Position numbers and translations under genes: made by a program. Shown one piece after another: positions 25,001 to 31,200 of a DNA stretch of 64,000 bases. Each line of letters starts with the position of its first letter. Position 1 is the stretch's first letter. The notes under the pieces were generated by a model. It saw only the letters and a list, made by a program, of their open reading frames with translations, ran no database searches and was not told the DNA's origin. The stretch comes from Branchiostoma floridae (Eukaryota > Chordata > Leptocardii > Amphioxiformes > Branchiostomatidae), in the NCBI RefSeq assembly GCF_000003815.2, contig NC_049983.1, forward strand, positions 19,137,694 through 19,201,693. Reading direction: 5' to 3'.

Positions 25001-26777
25001 CAAGCCTGGGTATTGCCCGTCCGCCCTGTACATGTGCCTCATCCTCTATGCTGCCTCATACAAAGGAAAATGCGGGTAGTAAACGAATTCAAAATATAAA
25101 TGGTATTCAGGTGTTGCAAGACGAAAACACGCGCCATTTTGATTCGCACGCAATACTAGTATCCAGCTCCACAGGCAGCATAATTATGACAGTGAATGAA
25201 CATGTTACAATATTACGAGAGACTCATGTCTTGAGTAAAGTATACTAAATATACAAATGAAAGGTATCAAGGTAGTAATCGGCTGTAGAGTGTAGACAGA
25301 CAACCCTACATAGGCACGAGCCAACAACCTCTCGCCGACAGCTTTTTTTCAGCGTCTAGATGGAACTGCAATATCGCCATTAAGATATCGGCAGAATTTC
25401 TCTCGAAAGGTCCGTACCATTTGTACGATAGCTTAGCAGGGGTCCCCGACAGCTTCCGCGCGCGCGTGTAGATGTGTCCCCGACTTCGGGAGGGCTCGTT
25501 AGCATATAATGCGGGCTCATTAGGCTATATAGCTATTTATGACTGAAAGCGCCACGGGTGTCCCGCGGCCAACGTTCCAGATCCCTCCCGACAATTCTCC
25601 AAAGATATCGGCAAAAACTGAGTATAGATTGGGCCATAGAGTGTAGACGGACAACCATAATCAATGTAGAACGTCAATTTGGGGTATTTTGTTTAGAGCT
25701 AGCTTTATTGGCCGTTTTAATTCTATAATATTATGCATTGTAGCTGCTCAGAAAGCATAAACTGATGAATTTTGTGACTATAGCATAATTAATCCTGCCA
25801 GTCCTATCTTCCAGTATTACCACTAGAGTCCAAGAGTCCAGTCCAACCTTAAGTACCCCTAGAGTCCAAAGCGTCCAGTCCAAGCTTCCAGTATTACCAC
25901 TAGAGTCCAAGAGTCCAGTCCAACCTTAAGTACCACTAGAGTCCAAAGAGTCCAGTCCAAGCTTCCAGTATTAACCCTAGAGTCCAAGAGTCCAGTCCAA
26001 CCTTAAGTACCCCTAGAGTCCAAGCGTCCAGTCCAACGTTCCAGTATTACCCCTAGAGTCCAAGTGTCCAGTCCAACCTTAAGTACCCCTAGAGTCCAAG
26101 CGTCCAGTCCAATGTCGTCAACCCCCTCTCCTCAGTTATTTTTTGGAATAGCCCATTCTTCAGCACTGGGCGCCGAGTGCTGATGCCGATTCGACCATTG
26201 TTTTCAGCACTCGGTTCCAGTGCGGAAGGTGAAGCTTTCGTAGACTTGCTATTCTCTCAAGCTTAATTGTGACGGGAATCACAGACCCTTAATTTTTTAA
26301 AGGTGATCAAAATTAGGCCAAGGGCGATCCGCTGCCCCACCGGGCCGAGTTTGTTTACAAACAGTGGACATCCCAGCACGTCACGTGCACTGCAGCTGTC
26401 CGCCTGATCTAACCAAAAACACTCACCACACAGGTGCTGACGATCACCGTAACAAATGAGCTACTCTGCCGCCCGACCCCTGACAAGCGGAGAGAGATCA
26501 GGAGGAAAAGGAAAGTGCAATCGACCGGAGATGGCCATGATAGCATCCGCGTGATTTTTGTCCTCTGCAAAAAACGAGGGGAGGGCGGAAATATCACCCC
26601 AATTTCAAGCGCGATCGTGAGTCTTGTGAGACGGCAGTTGAGATGCCCTTGCTACACTGTGATCTGTGGACTGATCTCTATTTGTTTGGATGCAAGTCTG
26701 GCTGATTATTCATTTCAAAGAAGCCATCGTCTTACCTGCAAACGCTGAAATTCTTCATCAGACAAGCCGCCCGCCAT
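155..26777 (-). CDS. GRIPAP1: GRIP1-associated protein 1 (GRASP-1), 5' half, 18 exons, 3' end outside window
   Basis: Coiled-coil protein; the vertebrate family acts on recycling endosomes as a Rab4 effector and binds GRIP1. Coding exons in order (high to low): 26777-26736, 13995-13929, 13497-13433, 12869-12834, 12027-11920, 11387-11234, 10592-10541, 9257-9168, 7008-6938, 5933-5844, 5404-5352, 5118-5070, 4880-4810, 4409-4362, 4116-4085, 3722-3629, 2829-2693, 236-155. They sum to 1341 nt (447 codons) with matching phase at every junction. Recognition rests on MAGGLSDEEFQRLQ at the start, QLLELRTSNYQL, SQEEEFRLQNQTLMDEL, RLRAENTALQKK, ISEKLKKKQE and ENLRSSLAAMEQ, all in the same order as in human GRIPAP1 (about 840 residues, so roughly half is here). 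The protein is Glu/Gln/Leu-rich heptad sequence with no membrane segment. The exon 8/9 junction has an alternative pair of splice sites. Intron 1 (12.7 kb) is mostly a transposon insertion. Ortholog call is firm; individual small exons are predictions. Confidence 0.9.
345..610. repeat. Degenerate tandem repeat around 'AGCACCATGGACAGGCCCTG'
   Basis: Several imperfect copies of a unit reading approximately GCACCATGGACAGGCCC followed by TGTTTCTGAGTGTTATA run through this part of the GRIPAP1 intron after exon 17. Spacing is irregular and copies are eroded. No coding signal. Confidence 0.6.
771..1003. repeat. 52-bp minisatellite ending in a partial copy of GRIPAP1 exon 17
   Basis: Copies starting at 771, 823, 875 and 927 have an exact 52-bp period, unit beginning AGTAGGACTGATT. 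The last copy runs into 948-1003, which is a diverged copy of 2668-2723: the donor side and last roughly 30 coding bases of GRIPAP1 exon 17 (shared CCTCTGCTGTGAGCTCCT). The array therefore seems to have grown out of a duplicated exon/intron boundary. Confidence 0.75.
1047..1077. repeat. (TG)n microsatellite
   Basis: About 15 uninterrupted TG dinucleotides in a GRIPAP1 intron. Confidence 0.95.
1093..2608. mobile_element. Inverted-repeat element with ends CAGGGCTCGAAAT, expanded by an internal minisatellite
   Basis: The left end CAGGGCTCGAAAT (1093) is matched inverted by ATTTCGAGCCCTG, which occurs twice: at about 1438-1450 and at 2596-2608. The last 65 bp of the element (GGGTGCACAGCTCC through the terminus) is thus duplicated on both sides of a 19-bp repeat array. 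A 5-bp direct repeat ATTCT lies just outside 1093 and 2608. The CAGGG ends suggest a hAT-type MITE, but no 8-bp duplication is seen, so the class is uncertain. It lies in the GRIPAP1 intron after exon 17. Confidence 0.7.
1452..2530. repeat. 19-bp minisatellite, about 57 copies
   Basis: Unit approximately GCGCATCTGTTTCTCTCTT repeated with a strict 19-bp period, with a few 15-bp short units and single-base variants (GCAC for GCGC, ACC for ATC). The unit has no stop codon in most frames and its length is not a multiple of 3, so long repetitive ORFs appear on both strands. These are not genes. The array is flanked on both sides by the same transposon terminus. Confidence 0.93.
3827..4058. mobile_element. 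232-bp MITE flanked by TTAA
   Basis: TTAA at 3823-3826 and 4059-4062 flank an element starting CCTTTAAAGTGACA and ending in the inverse of CCCTTAAACTGCCA. TTAA duplications with short terminal repeats are typical of piggyBac-like and Kolobok-like families. Inside are two copies of GGATATATCCGGG. The right end lies about 25 bp from GRIPAP1 exon 15. Confidence 0.7.
5636..5830 (-). mobile_element. tRNA-derived SINE copy (intron before GRIPAP1 exon 11)
   Basis: Read on the minus strand this resembles a degenerate tRNA head (TGGCTTAATTCGTAGATTAA, then a B-box-like GGGTTCAAACC) followed by a body shared with 49320-49516, including GAGTATGGGAGTT and GCACTAAT. The two copies are diverged. Class is inferred from the box-like motifs. 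Confidence 0.5.
7019..8709. other. GRIPAP1 intron sequence, nothing recognised
   Basis: Left part of the 2.1-kb intron between exons 8 and 9. A/T-rich, only short ORFs, no recognisable coding, RNA or repeat structure until the hAT-like element at 8710. Confidence 0.5.
8710..9106. mobile_element. hAT-like MITE (397 bp) with nested inverted repeat
   Basis: Ends CAGGGCTGTC and inverted GACAGCCCTG. Flanks CACACAAC (8702-8709) and CACGCAAC (9107-9114) form an 8-bp duplication with one mismatch, the expected hAT signature. Inside, 8878-9036 is a second inverted repeat with about 35-bp arms containing CCAATTTTATTTGTTGTTTC, probably a separate element inserted later. It ends about 60 bp from GRIPAP1 exon 8. 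Confidence 0.75.
9331..9559. mobile_element. 210-bp inverted-repeat MITE family, copy 1
   Basis: Begins TATAATGCTAGTTCACC and ends with the near-perfect inverse (GGTGAGCTAGTATTATA). The sub-terminal motif ACCCCACGGATAAAGG is shared with copies at 9895 and 11006. The body is also partly palindromic. No coding capacity. Confidence 0.75.
9895..10102. mobile_element. 210-bp inverted-repeat MITE family, copy 2
   Basis: Starts CTAGTTCACCTTTATCC and ends in ATTACCCCACGGATAAAGG. Same internal order as copy 1 (AATATTGTAGTTTGAAAC near the middle). The outer right arm is eroded. Confidence 0.7.
11006..11213. mobile_element. 210-bp inverted-repeat MITE family, copy 3
   Basis: Starts AAGTTCACCTTTATCCGCGG and ends CCTCGGATAAAGATGAACT. 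The centre is a hairpin around GCAATATTATGAAAATATTG. It lies about 20 bp from the donor of GRIPAP1 exon 6. Confidence 0.72.
11234..11387 (-). CDS. GRIPAP1: GRIPAP1 exon 6, coiled-coil core (residues about 107-157)
   Basis: Encodes 51 residues including EDLEKKNAELSKRL, a Gly/Ser linker (GEGGGSDGSP) and RLRAENTALQKK. The last motif is close to the human LRLQAENTALQKN. Acceptor CTACAG and donor GAAG|GTTGG are clear. A copy of the 210-bp inverted-repeat family starts about 20 bp into the following intron. Confidence 0.9.
12161..12262. repeat. Interspersed repeat fragment, shared with 49592-49682
   Basis: CTACAGTCAAACCT followed by two GACCAC motifs and a CATTGACAC-like stretch occurs here and again, diverged, in an MTMR14 intron. 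Probably a remnant of a dispersed transposon family; class unknown. Confidence 0.45.
14471..14479. repeat. Left 9-bp target-site duplication of the 11.77-kb element
   Basis: TATTCTCTC, identical to 26250-26258. It directly precedes the terminal sequence GCAAAACTACGAAAGC. Confidence 0.85.
14480..15596. repeat. Left inverted terminal region: arrays of CAGCACTGG hairpins
   Basis: Two blocks (about 14511-14712 and 15118-15555) of short hairpins in which CAGCACTGGAAA or CAGCACTCGG is followed within a few bases by its inverse. The first block shows a higher-order period of about 83 bp. The gap 14715-15115 is A/T-rich unique sequence. At 15274-15298 lies a reversed internal copy of the terminus (AGTGCGGAAGGCGAAGC), so the left arm itself resembles a smaller complete element. 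Confidence 0.85.
15604..15930 (+). repeat. Inner tandem array 'GACCCCTAGAGTCCA'
   Basis: About ten units of roughly 30 bp, each with CCTAGAGTCCA or CTTGAGTCCA followed by GTCCAGTCCAAA and an ATGCTTC or ATACTAC variant. The array causes repetitive ORFs on both strands; no gene. Confidence 0.85.
15931..18408. other. Interior of the large element, nothing recognised
   Basis: Ordinary A/T-rich sequence with ORFs under 80 codons. No transposase motif, splice-bounded exon pattern or RNA gene seen. At 18071-18101 is a 27-bp stretch (GTTTGTTTGAACCTTTATTT...) that recurs at 42508-42538 in an MTMR14 intron, probably the tail of a dispersed element. Confidence 0.45.
18409..19117 (+). mobile_element. 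Harbinger-like element, decayed, with 32-bp inverted ends
   Basis: Starts GACCCCATTCACACTCAGAA and ends in its inverse with a single mismatch over 32 bp (18409-18440 and 19086-19117). The interior carries a broken Myb/SANT-like ORF. Repeated sub-terminal GCAGTGTGAACGC motifs lie near the left end. No clear target duplication. Nested inside the 11.77-kb element. The Harbinger assignment comes from the Myb-like domain type and is inferred. Confidence 0.65.
18629..19012 (+). pseudogene. Myb/SANT-like DNA-binding domain ORF, disrupted
   Basis: The frame from 18629 ends with HKNRDIYEDISKGM, then VEKSLERCRDKVKNLTANYH. This is the second and third helix region of the Myb/trihelix-like domain encoded beside PIF/Harbinger transposases. 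The first-helix part (TPEQTKLLISIWGG) lies in another frame starting at an ATG at 18726, where the usual leading Trp codon is TGA. At least one nonsense change and one frameshift therefore break the domain. No transposase catalytic ORF is present. Confidence 0.6.
19118..20745. other. Interior of the large element, nothing recognised
   Basis: Short ORFs only; no motif, RNA gene or clear repeat identified. Confidence 0.4.
20746..22859. mobile_element. 2.1-kb segment bounded by a perfect 24-bp inverted repeat, with GTCCCGTCCGTACCCCC copies
   Basis: 20746-20769 (GGCTGTTTCACAATTGAGTG...) is exactly inverted at 22836-22859. Inside, the motif GTCCCGTCCGTACCCCC or a near-identical form occurs six times in the same orientation (from about 21342, 21500, 21517, 21537, 22291 and 22662). 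No ORF longer than about 82 codons and no target duplication recognised. Probably a nested non-autonomous transposon. Confidence 0.55.
22860..25284. other. Interior of the large element, mostly unrecognised
   Basis: Apart from the exon-like ORF at 23416-23625 and a short hairpin at 24735-24788 (GTGACGGTTT with its inverse), no structure was recognised. Confidence 0.4.
23416..23625 (-). CDS. Possible exon-like ORF of unknown origin inside the large element
   Basis: A 69-codon open frame whose composition is more protein-like than its surroundings (contains SPVMQSVQEGLVSAVINDTT and PAQCKTLLATADFNIKG). It ends at a plausible donor (AAAGG|GTAGGT). I do not recognise the family. It could be part of an element-encoded protein, a captured host exon, or chance. 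Confidence 0.2.
   Translation of the reverse strand: MFGEPRQSAQHQSHSYRYPFRLVSPVMQSVQEGLVSAVINDTTAQHVIPHPAQCKTLLATADFNIKGRS
25286..25656. repeat. Direct repeat pair TAGAGTGTAGAC(A/G)GACAACC
   Basis: 20-bp copies at 25286-25305 and 25637-25656, 351 bp apart, each near an AAGATATCGGCA motif. The segment between is G/C-rich. Nature unknown. Confidence 0.5.
25813..26118 (+). repeat. Right inner tandem array 'CTAGAGTCCAA'
   Basis: About nine units of roughly 35 bp, alternating CAGTATTACC and CTTAAGTACC variants of CCCTAGAGTCCAAG followed by CGTCCAGTCCAA. Related to the array at 15604-15930 but in the same, not inverted, orientation. Confidence 0.85.
26122..26249. repeat. Right inverted terminal region of the 11.77-kb element
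   Basis: Read inverted from 26249: GCAAGTCTACGAAAGCTTC, two CAGCACTCGG-type hairpins, then GGGCTATTCCAAAAAA and GGGGGTTGACGAC. This is the same order as the left terminal region but much shorter (one or two hairpins against about twenty or more). Confidence 0.85.
26250..26258. repeat. Right 9-bp target-site duplication of the 11.77-kb element
   Basis: TATTCTCTC, identical to 14471-14479. Confidence 0.85.
26736..26777 (-). CDS. GRIPAP1: GRIPAP1 first coding exon with start codon
   Basis: ATG at 26777-26775 in the context TTCAACATGGCG, encoding MAGGLSDEEFQRLQ, then the donor CAG|GTAAG. This matches the conserved N-terminus of the family. The exon ends in phase 0 and joins in frame to 13995, where TQLLELRTSNYQL continues the alignment. 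About 700 bp upstream lies a TRMU poly(A) candidate, so the GRIPAP1 promoter is probably within 26778-27900; no TATA box stands out there. Confidence 0.88.
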
Positions 26778-28290
26778 GTTGAATGATGATGTCACGATCT
26801 GAAACTGATTGGACGCCCTTACGGTGCAATGCCGCCTAGCGGTCAAAGTACAAACTGTAGAATTGGAACAGGTGCATGCTCTGCAAGTCTGAGTTACGGT
26901 AGTCTCAATAACTTATCAACGAGGTTAAAGAAACTTTCATGCTGATCAGTATTACCTAAGGGAAGGAGGTTTTGTAATTTGTCCATACGTTGGCATCTTG
27001 ATCCCTTTGTTGCATTCCCAGTTTGGCATGTCGTCTGCTAGTATCTGCATTATGCGGATAGCAATGTCCCTCCTACGCACAAGATGATGCAGTTTTTTTA
27101 AGCACCATTGTCGTTTTTGCAATGCAATATTTCAAAACAACAAATTGAATTCTATTTCTGTGTACTTAAATTCATCCCTAACTTCTGAAGAGAGGAAATT
27201 TACAAAAGCGTACCAAGGTACGCAATGTGAAGGGTTAATGAACCATATGAATGCATTTCTTATCCAAGTATGTTCTTCAGATGAATGTGTTAAAAATCCA
27301 TTCATCAAAACTTGACAACTTTCTGGCAACTAGCAATGGAGCACTGTAAGTTTGAACATGTGACAAAGCAAATCATGTTAGGTAGGTTACATCAAGGACT
27401 CTGATATAACGTCCTTGCATTTACACATGTACGTACTACCTGATAGTTGTTACCACAGTACAACAGCACCAAAAGCAAGAGTCCACAAAGTTCATTGCAA
27501 TGTTGGTCGATTTTATTGTACCTTCAAGTTGATATTCACCATACTAGGAGTTTGTAGTAAGACTGATGATTTTGATATGATGATTTTGTGGTATAGGGGA
27601 TCTACTACTTCTACTACTGGGTAAATTACTGCAAAACGTCATCAGTCCATGCAGGTTCTTCTATGGCCTTCATAAAAGAAATCTCATTGCTATTCGTCAG
27701 CACTAACAATAATCAATATTTCTTTGAGATAATAAAGCAAGCTTCTCCGTTCACAACCTTAAATGTCCTACATTTCAAACCTTCCTTATCTTTGACAAAG
27801 GAGCAGTAAGCAGCATTTTGCAACAAATTGAATATGACATCAGTACTAACAAATTTAGGTAACTTAAATTTTTCAAAGCAGTACCAGAATGCGGCTTTGT
27901 CACCTTTATTAGTTAGATAATCTATGTAAGATTGGCATCACTGCAGACTGCTCATAATGTAAAATTCCACCCTTGTTTGGTTCTATTGAAAAAAGTATGA
28001 CAGCAACTACAGCATGGTACAAGTACACTGATCAAAATGAAGTGAGTTGGCACAGGAACCTTTGCAATGTGTTACAATCATACAATGAATAAAGCAATTT
28101 AAGTACACATGTAACTTATTCAAAGCTAGTGCAACACACAGTGGAACAATAAACTACAGCAGAACAAGTATGGACCTGACATTAACATTCATGAGTTACA
28201 TTCCTCGGCGCAGCATATACGACAATATTGGTACTAAAAAAAGATACATCTATATACAAAGTCTCCATCTAAAGATGACATGTGTACTGT
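26778..28290. other. Intergenic: GRIPAP1 upstream region and TRMU 3' untranslated region
   Basis: TRMU and GRIPAP1 both read leftward, so this 1.5 kb holds the TRMU 3' UTR and the presumed GRIPAP1 promoter. A minus-strand AATAAA lies at 27910-27905, about 380 nt after the TRMU stop. No other gene seen. Confidence 0.6.
27905..27910 (-). promoter_or_regulatory. Candidate TRMU poly(A) signal AATAAA
   Basis: TTTATT on the plus strand, the first canonical hexamer noticed downstream of the TRMU stop at 28291. Confidence 0.4.
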
Positions 28291-31200
28291 CTATTTCTCT
28301 GGTCTCTTCTCAATCTCCTCTATTCTGATGGTTCTCCTTCCTCGCAAGTCAAATAACGTGGGTCCGAGTTTGATGATCTTTCCTCCACCCAGGCACTCGT
28401 CCCCTTTGTAAAACACTGCATACTGGAAACAAACATTGTTAAGTATCCTCTTCCTTTTTGGCTTAGCTCAAAGCCTTGTACTTTTTGAAACCTATTTTGA
28501 AGGGGGACAAATTAAACTAAGTGCTAAGATTGAATGCAACATCTTAAGATAAGAACCAAACCTTTATGTCACAGAGATGCAATAAAGGAATTGGGAAAGC
28601 AGTTCATTTCCTAATAGTTGTGAAATCTTACACTGTCCTACATGGATGTGTAACCCAAAAGCAAGGACAATCAACGTAGACCCAAATAATCAGGATTAAA
28701 TCAATTTCAGGTTTAATACCTCCACTTTCTGTACTACCTGAGAAACTCTTACCTGTCCTGGTGTCAGCGCTCTGATTGGTTCAGCCAATGACACCCACAC
28801 CTGGTTGTTGCCACTCAGAGTCAAGGTGCACTTAACTAGTGGAAACACACATTTACCCAACTTATTCCAGTGATATACATATATCATCTTGTCAGAAACA
28901 AGCCGTAAACAATGCTGCAGGTAGATGGGAAATGGAAAGGGAGGACAGGTCCTTCACTGTAATAGAACCTGCAGAGCTCTTTTGTTATACTAAAAGGCAG
29001 TTATACTGGCTATATAGACACAAAAAAAACTATTGACTTTGTAGCTTGTCTTAATTCTTTTACCAAGATACTGCACCATCAGTAATAGCTGGGTATATAA
29101 ACACAGCGTGCAAAAACAATAAATCTACCTATTCTTGGCAGTAGTGGCAAGCTGATAACCTAACCTTCAATTTAATGATATCTTATCCCATAATTTTGAC
29201 AAACCAATTTATAAGATGCCATGCCAAACATGTTACAGTTATGTCATCCCCTTGATTGAAATATAATCGCATATTTCATGATGATATCTTAAGTCAAATG
29301 GGCAGGTGGCTTCACATACAAATGTATGATGATGACTTCCTGAACCTCACCTAAAGGCATCTGATGTTGGAACCTGAAGTGACAGTCGTACATCTGGTCT
29401 ACATACAGGTCACGTGGAGGGTCGGCTATCCAGTGTACAGGCTCGGTCATTATCAGCTGTCTGTACAGGGCAGGGTGGTCTGTTGTAGGGCACTGAGAAC
29501 AGGAGATACATAAAGGTAACACTAGTACAGGGCAGGGTGGTCTGTAGTAGGGCACTGGAGATGGACAATGATAATCCATTGTGAATACAGGTCGTTTCGT
29601 TACATGGTCTTTTCGTTACACGTCTTTTCGTTACATCATGAAGTCATTTCGTTACACCATGAAGTCATTTCGTTACACCACGAAGTCATTTCGTTACATC
29701 TCGAAGTCATTTCGTTACAGATTAATGTCAGGCCGTTATAGTACTTCTTACTACAAATTTATTACTTTTCGTGGTAACAAAAAGCCGGGACTCAAAATTC
29801 AATTTCTTTTTCTTGTTTTTCGGCAGATATTGAACGCCGCTAAGCGCTGGAGGCGCTGACGGGCCACGCTGCATGTCGGCTTGAACGGTCATCTGAACCA
29901 AGGAGAGATTACACATAATATATCTGTTATGTAGTAACTTGATCATATATCATATATGCTGTGATGTGCACAATAAATCACGATTAGATGCCTTTAGTAT
30001 CGTTGATATACAGTGCGCGCAGTAAAGAACCTATTGTTGTTTATTAGACCGGCGGGCACGCACTTTTGTAGGCTTCTGGTCCGTTCGGCGCCGACAAAAT
30101 GCCTATAAACCGATATCCAATACCCCTTCGAGGAAAAAAATTCAGGCTTATATCTCTCCTTACCATTTTTTCTTACTAAACACTACCCATGCGCCAGTTT
30201 AAACGGAGAAAATATAATGTTTCCGTACATTTCCTACAACACACACGAATATATTCTTATGCCAACAACTGATGCTAGACCGTCATGCATTGCATGACGC
30301 AAGGGTTCATTGTCCTCCTTCCCACCACGTACGTAGTACTGTAATAGTGAATACCGTAATAGTATACAGGACAAAGGACGGTGGGGAACCCAAATGGTAC
30401 AATAATCTTGTTGTGTATTTCTGACAATATAAATATGAAAGATTCAATGCAAAGTCGGGTCAAGATACATTACCTGAGTACTCGTATTGGTCTTTACAAA
30501 TACAAGGAAGGCTATGGAATTTGTAACAGCAATGGGTTTACAACAATAAATAAAGCGGGGAATTTTCATGACTAGAACCGTGGCAAACACAACTCCGCTT
30601 ACATGCCGAAAATAAGACGTTCGTTTCATACTTCTGAGTTAGAACTACTGTAAATATGGGAGAGATAAACTCTTCACCTTCTTGTGTACAACTTGTGTCC
30701 ACAAATTACGCTGAAAGTTTAAAACTTAGCGCCGTCTTTCACGCTAAATATAATTCAAAATGGCGCCCGCGCCGCTTGTTCAGGCGTGGGTTACGCCTGT
30801 GCGGCAAATGTGATTGTAACATAGCAGATGTACTTCTACATGGTATGGACAGAAACCTATGGACAGTTTGTGCCAGTTTAGAAGGAGAAAATATAATGTT
30901 TCCGTACATTTCCTACAACCAAGCAGCTTACAACGCACACAAATATTTTCCTTTGTCGACAACTGATGCTAGACCGTCATGCATTGCATCACGCAGGGTT
31001 CATTGTCCTCCTTCCCACCACGTACGTAGTACTGTAATAGTGAATACCGTAATAGTATACAGGACAAAGGTCGGTGGGGAACCCAAATGGTACAATGGTC
31101 TTGTTGTGTATTTCTGACAATACTTTGAAATATGTAACATTCAATGCAAAGTCGGGTCATACATTACAGCAACGTTCTTCTAAGCCGAGCCGCAAATTAT

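Larger units (their letters stand above)
14480..26249. mobile_element. 11,770-bp Mutator/Foldback-like element with repeat-built inverted ends, no transposase found
   Basis: The left end GCAAAACTACGAAAGCTTC and the inverse of the right end GCAAGTCTACGAAAGCTTC agree at 23 of 26 terminal bases. Both ends then continue with hairpin units CAGCACTGG...CCAGTGCTG and share a block reading GGGCT(G/A)TTCCAAAAAA and GGGTTGACGAC. Outside is a perfect 9-bp duplication, TATTCTCTC. The whole element sits in GRIPAP1 intron 1 and makes up all but about 960 bp of it. The interior holds nested smaller elements and no long ORF. A 9-bp duplication with long repeat-built ends is typical of Mutator-like and Drosophila FB elements. 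Class is inferred; the insertion boundaries are seen directly. Confidence 0.85.

Noticed and set aside
14480-26249. Polinton/Maverick or other coding giant transposon
   Set aside because: No integrase, polymerase or capsid-type ORF is visible, and the duplication is 9 bp rather than the 6 bp of Polintons.
26409-26748. ORFs of 62 and 104 codons next to GRIPAP1 exon 1
   Set aside because: They do not match the conserved continuation after LSDEEFQRLQ, which is found at 13995 instead.
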